A DNA stretch of 22,083 nucleotides from Priapulus caudatus. Its lineage: Eukaryota; Priapulida; Priapulimorpha; Priapulimorphida; Priapulidae. The notes below the pieces were generated by a model. It searched no databases. It was not told the origin of the DNA and was given only the letters and a program-made list of their open reading frames with translations. Position 1 is the first letter of the stretch; every line of letters begins with the position of its first letter. The position numbers were made by a program, and so were the translations under genes. Location: NCBI RefSeq assembly GCF_000485595.1, contig NW_014578910.1, forward strand, positions 8,658-30,740. Reading direction: 5' to 3'. Below are positions 1 through 7,936 of this stretch, in pieces.

Positions 1-91
1 ATCCGGTTGTTTAGACACTTCAATTTTATTAATCACGTGACTTTTGATAATCATTTGACTCGACACGCTGCGGTGATTGGCTGCCACTCAC

Positions 92-304
92 GATTTGTCG
101 CCGACAGCCGCATAGAAATAGAACATGTTCTATTCCTGCGATCGCAGTCGGCGACCGTATTTTCGATCGTAAGAGAACTCATGTCGAGTTTGGTCGCCGA
201 TGTTTTTATTGGCGATCTGGCCGGTTTTTGACGTACGATATTCAAATCTTGTCGGCGACTAGGTCGTAAGGCCGACATAAGCGGACCTTAAAACGTACGA
301 CACG
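92..304. repeat. Cluster of inverted TCGCCGA repeats, probable miniature transposon (MITE-like)
   Basis: The nine-base word GTCGCCGAC or its reverse complement GTCGGCGAC occurs at 97-105, 147-155 and 251-259, and an eight-base version at 193-200, in alternating orientation. The first pair frames a perfect 18-base palindrome at 117-134 centred on AGAACATGTTCT. A smaller inverted pair, TCGCCGA/TTGGCGA, lies at 194-215, and CGTACGA recurs near 231 and 295. Such dense nested inverted repeats with high CpG are typical of small non-autonomous DNA elements in invertebrates. The ends and target-site duplication are not defined, and the left end may lie outside the window. No coding potential is credible here. 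It could instead be a promoter with palindromic factor sites. Confidence 0.45.
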
Positions 305-305
305 A

Positions 306-477
306 TTCTCCATTCTTTGGCCATCAATCCAAAGCCATTGCGCGCCTCTAATTCAAACAAAAGGCAGCTACCTAACCACAGCTTGCTAACTCGGCGGGCA
401 ATGTGGCTCGCTGGGAGATTTGAGCCCGATCAGCTGCTGCTGATTGCGGTTGGCGTGTGTGCATGAAGGCATGCCAG
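306..477 (+). promoter_or_regulatory. Probable TATA-less promoter and non-coding first exon of EBAG9
   Basis: This GC-richer stretch lies just upstream of the first recognised EBAG9 exon. No TATA box is visible. It ends in a good splice donor, CCAG followed by GTATGT at 478, that could pair with the strong pyrimidine-rich acceptor ending at 613. Further upstream there is an E-box CACGTG at 34-39 and an inverted CCAAT box (ATTGG) at 76-80. The transcription start cannot be placed from sequence, so this is inference from position and splice signals. Confidence 0.3.
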
Positions 478-613
478 GTATGTGCAAAGGTGGCCTGTGT
501 AGCTGTGTACCGGGTCAAAGGTTATCTCGCCGAGTGTTGATGCCTAATCTCCCAGCGATTCTACGTAATGATATCATTTTAGTTTCAAATTTTTATTATT
601 ATTTGTTTTACAG
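478..613 (+). other. Probable 5' leader intron of EBAG9
   Basis: A GTATGT donor at 478 and the acceptor tract TTTGTTTTACAG ending at 613 would bound a 136-base intron entirely within the 5' leader. The acceptor is convincing, with a T-rich tract from about 585. The donor is the best of several candidates. The spliced leader would then run from 614 to the start codon at 674. Confidence 0.4.
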
Positions 614-614
614 G

Positions 615-671
615 ATGGTTGTTTCCAGGCCAATGAACCTAGATAAAGTCTACCACCAGCACTACATGTGA
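615..671 (+). other. Upstream ORF in the EBAG9 leader (18 codons)
   Basis: An ATG at 615 opens an 18-codon reading frame that ends with TGA at 669-671, two bases before the EBAG9 start codon at 674. It has in-frame ATGs at 615, 633 and 666. Scanning ribosomes would meet these first, so they could lower or regulate EBAG9 translation through reinitiation. This depends on the leader exon starting at 614. The peptide itself matches nothing I know. Confidence 0.35.
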
Positions 672-673
672 AA

Positions 674-3187
674 ATGTTTAGAATAATTGGAAGGAAGATA
701 AGTGGGGTGTTTTTTTTCTTTCTGAATTTGCTGAAACGAGCATTATGTTGTTTACGACTACGGAGAAGAAAGCTCTCCAAATCGCTCCTTCCTATATCAA
801 ATGCAGATCTAGAGCATATATCTGTGCCCATGGGATTTTCCGGACCCCCTGGAGAAGATACTTTGGTAAGAAATCACACATTTCTTAGTGTAATGTGGAT
901 AATAAGCCAAGCCTGTTGTATGCTGTTTGTTCAGCTGTATGTTATAGATTTTGCTACTAATAGGATTTTCACTTACACGTACAAGTACATAAGTATATAT
1001 CCATAAGTATTATACTATACATAAGTATACATAAGTCTATACCCAAGTACATAACTATTATCTTGCAGCATGAGCAACAGTAAAAATGGGCAATGTTCGA
1101 TTTCATTTCAGGAGGAGCAAGTCAGTTGGGAAAACTGGGGTATAACATCTGTATCCCATTCTCAAGAAATGCAAACACAAGATGCACATACAAATAATTT
1201 AATATCGGGGGGAAAATACAGCAGCACTAAAATGCAACCAGCACCAGAATTGGAAGAAGAGCCCAATTTTTTCGAAAATATGACACCGAGTGTTAGACGA
1301 CCAAAGAAGGTATATTTTTATTACTTGTTATAATTTTATGGAAATTTATCTAATTCAGTACTTCTAAGCATTTCACAGTGATTTATATACGGTGGAAAAC
1401 TGTTAACAGGTAACCGAGGTTTAAATATGCCATCTCTAAGTTAAAATTTCTATCAAGGTTACACAATTTATACTTTCCATGAGAAATGTTTTGCATCTCT
1501 CAAAGGTGTTTGTATTTTAGGTTTTAATTCATAAAAAAGAAGAGTTGGCACCTAGAGATGATGCACCAAATAGGTTACAGATGGATGCTATATCTGGCCT
1601 ACCTGCTCAGGTATATGTCATGTTACATTCATTATTAAAAGCCAGTTTGATGTGATTATGAGAGGTACTTTTTAGGTAATTAGTATTGCAAAACCTTCAT
1701 ATTCACATCTGTAACTACAGAAAAGTCAATGATGATTGATAATTAATTTCTTCATTTAACAGCACGTTGCCACATTTCAAAGGAGCTTAGCTATTAAACT
1801 GCTTTCTAATTTTTTTTCTAGTGTTTGGGGTTTGGGTGTTTTGGGCTCTAACCAGGACGGTGAAGTTTTTCCTTAGTCAGTTACTGTTTACGGCAAACTG
1901 TACTGTAGCGGTAGCAGGGGAAGTCATTGTGAGCTGCTATTGAAGTAATAGTAGATGCAGATGGGACTGATTGCATGAATATGCACATTTCATAAACAGC
2001 CCATATATAGATCAAATTCTAATATGATAGCAGTAAGGGCTCGAAATTAGCACTGGCCCACCAGCATATATGCCGTCAAATTATTTGGAGGGCCAGTAAC
2101 ATTGGCAAAACACCGGCCCTCCGAGCCGGTGGATTCAGCCGTGTTAGCGAGTACCTAGATTTTTATTTATAGCATTAATGAGCAAATGGCCTACAATGCT
2201 GTGAAGGATATCACGCCATAATTTATCAACATTTTACACATTTGGAATCGAGAAGCGTGAAACATGACATTGGCAAAAACACTTCGGCCATCATTCACGA
2301 TCTGTATTATAATCTGTTCAACAGCTACTACGCAATGCCGCACACTAAAACATTTTCCGGACAAGCAGAGTCAGTGAATCAGTCTTATCTTTATTTTTGA
2401 AAAAAAAATTGTGAGGGCTGGTAAATTATGGTGAGAGCTGGTCAAAAACTGCTGTTACCATCCTTCTGGGCCAGTGCAAAAAATCTGAATTTCATTCCCT
2501 GGCAGTACATTTAAAACTTATCAAAGGTGATCCACCTACCGTGTTGGCAGCTGGCTGCGTATTTATTGCAAACTTTATTTACCGTGATTAAGCATGCTAC
2601 ATTTTTTTAATGTAAAATAACATGCTCAATCTTTTGCAAAATTCCGTAAGAGTGGCATTGTCATTTCACATCCCAAGAATAGCAGTTGTAGTTAACATAC
2701 TACCAAGAGCTCGCAATAGAGCTCATCTCTATTATGACTATGAGCTCTTGATACTACCTATGTGCAAGTTGTGGTCATAGCTTACAAATTACGTATGGGC
2801 ATTATTACATTTAAACCAAGTTGCCGTAACATGGAGTAATACTGTACAGTGTATGAGTGAACTAGTTAAGTAAGTCATTATCAGACTTATGCATTCATTT
2901 TTTTGCTGATATTGTAAGACAATCAATTATACATTTCAAATCTAAATATTTACCTGTACTTTCATGTTTAAAATTGCCATGTTGGACAGGGGCCTGAGCT
3001 AGGAGCGTGGGTGGAGAGCAATAATCTGTGGGAGGATGACACTGATGAAGTTTCGTGGGACGCAGATGCTGTCATTAGGGAGAAACGCAAGCAAGAGCGT
3101 GAGCGGAGGCTTGCTGAACATGTGCGCAAGAAGCAGGACCACCATGCAAAGAAACAAGCAACTAGTCTCAGCAAGATGGTAAGGTGA
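674..3187 (+). CDS. EBAG9: EBAG9 / RCAS1 (receptor-binding cancer antigen expressed on SiSo cells) orthologue
   Basis: Coding exons are 674-865, 1112-1309, 1521-1610 and 2990-3187, all with GT..AG introns in phase 0, giving about 225 residues (human EBAG9 has 213). Residues 3-24 form a hydrophobic segment (GVFFFFLNLL), followed by a basic cysteine-containing patch (CCLRLRRRK). This is the arrangement of the family's N-terminal membrane anchor. The middle has a tryptophan pair (SWENW), then FFENMTPSVRR, which resembles the human DYFKDMTPTIRK block. The last exon is acidic and then strongly basic (WEDDTDEVSWDADAV, then EKRKQERERRLAEH), matching the family's C-terminal coiled coil. EBAG9 is a Golgi-associated membrane protein linked in vertebrates to secretory traffic and O-glycan changes. 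The start at 674 is the first ATG in the anchor frame; a GTG at 668 in the same frame is not needed. The exon 2 start at 1112 is fixed by frame. The final codons are uncertain because a donor at 3179 could replace the last two residues. Confidence 0.93.
979..1055 (+). repeat. Degenerate ACATAAGTAT tandem repeat in EBAG9 intron 1
   Basis: Variants of the 8-10 base unit (T)ACATAAGTAT recur about seven times between the exon 1 donor and the exon 2 acceptor, with some units reading CCATAAGTAT or CCAAGTAC. It is an AT-rich minisatellite with no coding role, ending just before the alternative acceptor at 1068. Confidence 0.7.
2036..2501. mobile_element. Miniature inverted-repeat transposon in EBAG9 intron 3
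   Basis: The left end AGGGCTCGAAATT (2036) and the reverse complement of the right end, AGGGAATGAAATT (ending 2500), agree at 10 of 13 positions. Further in, GCACTGGCCC at 2050-2059 is matched exactly in inverse at 2468-2477. A six-base direct repeat GCAGTA lies at 2030-2035 and 2502-2507, compatible with a target-site duplication. Internal CTGGT and GGCCAGT words repeat. The interior encodes nothing recognisable, so this is a non-autonomous element of about 465 bases. I cannot assign a superfamily. Confidence 0.6.
2697..2758. repeat. Short fold-back element flanked by 8-base direct repeats
   Basis: CAAGAGCTC (2704-2712) pairs with GAGCTCTTG (2742-2750), and inside it AATAGAG (2715-2721) pairs with CTCTATT (2727-2733), giving a two-tier hairpin. 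ATACTACC occurs at both edges (2697-2704 and 2751-2758), overlapping the left stem by one base. This looks like a tiny insertion with target duplication or a template-switch product. It lies within EBAG9 intron 3. Confidence 0.6.
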
Positions 3188-3273
3188 AATCTGTCAGATG
3201 ATGTGTGAGAGCACCAGATAGGTTTGGGTTAATTCAAAGTGGAGTTGTGATTGAATGGATGTTATCATTTCAG
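3179..3273 (+). other. Possible alternative terminal intron of EBAG9
   Basis: The last codons read AGC AAG ATG GTA AGG TGA. The bases after ATG form a good donor (GTAAGG), and a good acceptor (GTTATCATTTCAG) ends at 3273. Splicing this 95-base intron keeps the frame and gives a C-terminus KMVLDYM followed by TAA; retention gives KMVR followed by TGA. Which form is made cannot be decided from the sequence. Confidence 0.4.
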
Positions 3274-3525
3274 GTTCTCGATTATATGTAAAAAAAAAAT
3301 CTGATGATCTCACTCATCTTCATTAGTTGCTGTAACATTCATTCTTTTTCAAAGATTAACAAGGTAATGGTAGTATGCTTTCATTTATGCTGCCAGTATT
3401 TGATTCTAAAGAAAATGCAGCATTAGGAACCAGGTTTCACAAATTGGAATTAATTGGTTGAATGGAATCTATTTAAAACTACCTAGATGTGTAGCATACA
3501 CAGCCTAGTCTTTTTGAACAGCGTT

Positions 3526-3798
3526 CAGGGCAGTAGGCTGAGCAAATTCCTAGGTGGGGGGGGGGGCAGTGGCAGATCCAGGATTTCAAGGAGGGGGTGA
3601 GAAAAAGTTGTGGGTCCTCCCACAGACAATTTTGAAAATTTAGATCGCATGAGATGGTATTTGAGGCACTTTTGAGTACATGTACAGCCTTCATTCTGAC
3701 TACGACAATTCCCTTTTAGTAGAATTTTTTTTAAATATTTTGCTCCAAAATCTAGGGGGGGCAGCTCCCTTGCCCCCCCCCCACAGGCTACGGCCCTG
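3526..3798. mobile_element. hAT-like miniature transposon with G-tract interior
   Basis: The left end CAGGGCAGTAGGCT (3526-3539) matches the reverse complement of the right end AGGCTACGGCCCTG (3785-3798) at 12 of 14 positions. Ends beginning CAGGG are characteristic of the hAT superfamily. The interior has long G runs near 3556-3566 and 3755-3761 and a C run near 3772-3782, plus a segment reading GGCAGATCCAGGATTT, a style of dispersed repeat common in marine invertebrate genomes. A clean eight-base target duplication is not visible. At 273 bases it encodes no transposase. Confidence 0.6.
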
Positions 3799-4301
3799 TC
3801 GTTGTTTTTAAAAGTATTTCACTGTTACACTCATACTGATGGTCTATGTATAAGCAAATACTGGTGATGTACGCTAACAAATAATTTGCTCATATAGATG
3901 GCAGAACAGCTTCATATTAAAGTACCTATCTGAAATAATATGTATTGATCAATTTCATTTTAATTCAGAAAATTTCTTGCACTAAACCACAGCTATACTT
4001 GGCTTTGGATGCCTTAGATTTGAATGGATTTAATGGAAAATCGAATTGAATATGACTGTTAGTGTAGGTAGAATCTACTAAAAGACATTGAAGTTGAATA
4101 GGACGGGGATAGGTTGAGTGGAAACAATGAATTGACTCAAACCATACTGTTAACACATGAACAAGAACATCTATTATTAAACCAAGGAGCTGTGTTAGAC
4201 AGTTCCTTACTATGAACAATGTCGTTTTAAAAATGGAAACAGAATCTGTATATATACTTGTTATAAAAACCTTTGTAACTGACAATGTAATCTAGCTGGA
4301 A
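3799..4301. other. Intergenic, nothing recognised
   Basis: AT-rich sequence between the hAT-like element and the next repeat. Reading frames here are short, and none resembles a known protein or begins and ends at convincing splice signals. No AATAAA signal for EBAG9 is found near its stop codon; an ATTAAA near 3916 is a possible but distant polyadenylation signal. Confidence 0.4.
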
Positions 4302-4615
4302 GTGAAAACAATTTTTACCTCCGCCCAACGGAGTTGGAGGAGGTTATGTTTTCGCTCTCGTGTGTTCGTGTGTTCGTGTGTTCGCGCGATCGATATTAGC
4401 GCGTCGAGTCAAGCAAGCCAGCCAGCTCCAGCAGCAGTCAGCAGCAGCCAGCAGCGAGCGGCGAGCCAGCTCGTAACACATACATATTACATGGCAGCGT
4501 TTACATGTCAGTACGCTGGCGTATATCGTCGGTTATTCGTGTGTTCGTGAGTCGTATGGCGTGTGGCGTATGTCGCTGGCAGAGGTATGCACTCCGTGAG
4601 TGCACTCTGTCTAGT
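4302..4615. repeat. CpG-rich dispersed repeat with TGTGTTCG tandem units
   Basis: The block beginning ACCTCCGCCCAACGGAGTTG, followed by GAGGAGGTTATGTTTTCGC, is of a type recurring in many invertebrate genomes. CTCCG and CGGAG within it form a small hairpin. It runs into three copies of TGTGTTCG, then a CpG- and CAG-rich tract (CAGCAGCAGTCAGCAGCAGCC style) and a second GTGTGTTCGTGAG near 4540. Composition is clearly unlike the AT-rich flanks. An 82-codon frame across it is low-complexity and I do not call it a gene. It might also act as a CpG-rich promoter-like region. Confidence 0.5.
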
Positions 4616-7250
4616 TTAGTACTGTGATTATGTATGTGATGAGTGTATAATGTTAACATTATGTGACAATTGTGGGGGGCTATTTTCGAGTGAGAGTTTG
4701 CAAGCTGTTTCTGAAAGCATATGCACAACAGATCTGTTTCTTGATAAGACATTGAGAAAAAATCAGAGCCACCGAATATATTGCCCACTTTGTATGCATG
4801 TGTTTGTGCGAATAATGTTCATGTATCCATTCAGTTAAGCTGTGACGTCTATCTGTATAAAAATAAATTGGGAATGGCTAGGATCACTAATTGTAACAAA
4901 TGCCGTAATTTCTCTGCACGTGTAATTTGGCCAGAGAATTAAAAGGCAGTGTGACGGAAGCTTTCATATTTAGTATTTTCTATACTGTTGAGCTGGCAGT
5001 GTAAGCAACTTGCTATATGATGCACTGTGAAACACGGTACGCATAAGCGTGACTGCTGGAACCTGTGTCTGTAGTGTAAGCAGAGTGGCAGAGAAAACAT
5101 TTGCGTTCGACTTTTGTAGCATGTTCAGGCTGTGCTCTATGTTTAGCAATCAAACATGATTATTAATACTGAATGTGTGTATGTGCATTTGCACATCTGC
5201 AATGCGTATGTGTACCGTGCTGTGTTAGATTTGAATTTTCGTTGGAAATTTGTGATGGGGTAATTCGATTTCTGCACTATCATTTTGAAATTGGTGGTAT
5301 CCTTTGACATGTCACGTGGTCCAAAAAATGTGCTATTGTGCGTGAGCGCAAGTGGGTATACACTGGTGTTCGCTCAGTCCTGCATTTTTCCTGCATTTCC
5401 TAATCGCAAGATCACGCGTTTAAAAACGATTTTGTACTACTTTATAAACACTAACTTGCAGAGTTAGATCTGATGCTGAAAATCACTGCTGTTATTTCAA
5501 AAAGAAACACACAGGCAGTGCCACAGACATGTACATTAAAAAAACAAAAATTATGTATTAGAAGTACATGACTAACGGAATATGAACATTAATTGATCGT
5601 GTACTTCAGTGATGTTATCAAGCTGTATACTAGACATGTTACACCCACTTATCGACGTGATTGATTATCTGCTCGTTAACTTTTCGGCTTCATTTCCAGT
5701 CATTCAATCTTGCTTCATTTTATTTCCATTCCAGCCTCATTTCTTTCCTCTGTTGTAATTAAATTGTATCGGTAAAATTGAGGTGACGTCTGTAATCACA
5801 AATATATTCACATTTTAATCACGTGTTAGAAGTTGCCCATCGCATTATAATGCGGGTGGTGGAGGAGAATTGCTATGGCCTTTTTTTATTTAGACTCGTA
5901 ATTGATGGCTTGTATATATAATTATAGTCTCTAATACAGCGATTCTGTTATGACAGGATGCAATGTTAAAAACAATTTCATACATTATCAATAATTGTAT
6001 GAGATGAGCTAGTAGTGAATAGTGTGATCAAAGTTGTCGATTGCACGTCACAATGTGAACTTATACATGTACGTGCAATATTTCGTTCCTTTATTTCCTC
6101 ATACGAGTTGAAGATGTTTGACTTCCAGTTTCAGCCTGAGACTACACACATCAGTCCCTGTGTAATGTTGCAAACGTGTATGTGGCAGTTTAAAGCGCAA
6201 GGCAAATTACCGTATCATCACGCAAACAACATCTGTTATGCATATAGGTGTTTGCCTGCTGTTTTTAAATATTATATGTGATATAAATCGAGACGACTTA
6301 TCACATTAAATAGGGCTACATAATAAATTGGTGATTATTTATAAATGCAAAGATAATATGATTATCTGTTTAAATGTACCCACTATTATTTATTTTCACA
6401 AATGCACGCTATGCACAATTTCACAATCCTTACAGGTTTAGACATTACAAAAATATTATGGAATACGTCTGTCATTATTTTTAGAATCATTGTCATATAT
6501 TTGACATTTCTATTTGCATATTCCCTTTCATAAACATCACTGTGACTGATAACATAATAGCAGCCAGGTATATCTAGTCTAAACTATCTGTACGACTATT
6601 TACAATGTAAGCAGAGATAAGATACATATTTTTTGTCTGTTTTCTATAGGTTATCCAATCTACAGTAATAAAAAAAGCATGTTACATTTTCTTTTCTTCT
6701 ATGCTGCTTACCAAGGTACAATATACCTTGCCATTTTCGTAACACTACACTCTACCTTTCTGCATAAATTTCGTTTAAATTTGGCTAGTTATGCTACATT
6801 GCGATTTTAACTTGAATAATTGGATACATATTAACAGTTCGTCTGCAAGCATAGTGATGCATTTGCCCACGCTTTTGTTTTTGCCTTTACATTGATAACA
6901 TAAGTTGTACTAGTCTATTATAGTCTATTATTGTACGTGTCTATGGCACACACGTAATTAAAAGTAATAGTCCATTTATCTCTACTACCGAGCTATGAAA
7001 GTTTGGATGTATTATAATTAACAGACCATAAAGCAAAACAATAGTGAAACTTTGAATACACCAATTCTTCGATTTATGTGAGGGTTGCGTTCTGTGAAAA
7101 TTCTGCATAAACGGAAATTACACATCATATATAAAAACATGGAGGAAAAACGGATGCATGCAACACCATCAAATATAATGACTCGAATGCATTTTAACTA
7201 CACTGAAATTATATTAATACAGCAGAATAAACACAAATATTTACAGAAAA
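4616..7250. other. Intergenic AT-rich stretch, no supported gene
   Basis: About 2.6 kb with only short frames, none with recognisable protein similarity or exon structure. A canonical AATAAA at 4862-4867 on the + strand could serve a long EBAG9 3' UTR. A ten-base tandem pair TAGTCTATTA sits at 6911-6930. No tRNA-like B box, rRNA or coding signal was seen. Confidence 0.5.
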
Positions 7251-7278
7251 CGAGTTTTTACTCGAGTTTTTACTCGAG
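7251..7278. repeat. Two-copy CGAGTTTTTACT tandem repeat with hairpin potential
   Basis: CGAGTTTTTACT occurs twice in direct succession and is closed by CGAG. Each unit can fold CGAG..CTCG around TTTTTA, so the block offers two alternative hairpins. Just downstream, GCAGGGGTAGGCAAAG (about 7305) resembles a hAT terminal sequence, but no partner end was found. Confidence 0.5.
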
Positions 7279-7936
7279 GCTCTCTTGCGCTTAATTAGTG
7301 GAGCAGGGGTAGGCAAAGCGGTCGCTGGAAGTTTGGAAGCCATTATAACAAACACGAGTAGAAGAAGGGTGCAGTAAACAGGATAACAACTGGAATGTCC
7401 TTAGCACACAACAGCAGGTTTGCACATGACAATGCTTGGTGTGATACTAATGCAGTACAGTGTGTGATGCATTTTCCAAAGCAATGCCAATTACACCCAG
7501 TCAACCAATCAGCAAGTGCATGATGGCAGGAAAACAGCTCAGCACTCACTCTGCATAACAGCATACTAAATCTTCATTAAGTAAAGGATTTTAGAATTCC
7601 AAGTTTGCAGTATATACGTAGTTTTTAAATAAACCGGCATTGTGAAACTTGCATCACTCCTGCAAGGTACAGTATATTAAAAGTGCAAACAAACATACTT
7701 TTTCTTAAAGTACATTTTCATCTTCTTGTCATTTTAAATACATTCCAGTGTGTAGCATAACAAACTAAATTCAACCGAAAATAATGCTTAAACTGGATTG
7801 GTTTTCCTAAACCTGATGTGTTTGGAAAAATCAACATTACACTCACACATTACATAGATTCATTTTTCTGTTTTGATATACTTAATCAAAGAAGCTTGTA
7901 ATACTCACTCCTGGTAATTAGTAAATTACTACATAA
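7279..7936. other. 3' flank of NUP160, probable 3' UTR
   Basis: Sequence downstream of the NUP160 stop codon on the minus strand. No other gene is visible. No canonical AATAAA on the minus strand (TTTATT as written) was seen here; a weak AATATA-like variant lies near 7675. The 3' end of the transcript therefore cannot be placed. Confidence 0.35.

Noticed and set aside
4302-4550. 82-codon + strand frame rich in Ser, Gln and Ala
   Set aside because: It is a translation of the CpG/CAG-rich repeat, with no family resemblance and no splice or promoter support.
7300-7320. Possible hAT terminus CAGGGGTAGGCAAAG
   Set aside because: No inverted partner end and no matching 8-base duplication found within a few kb.
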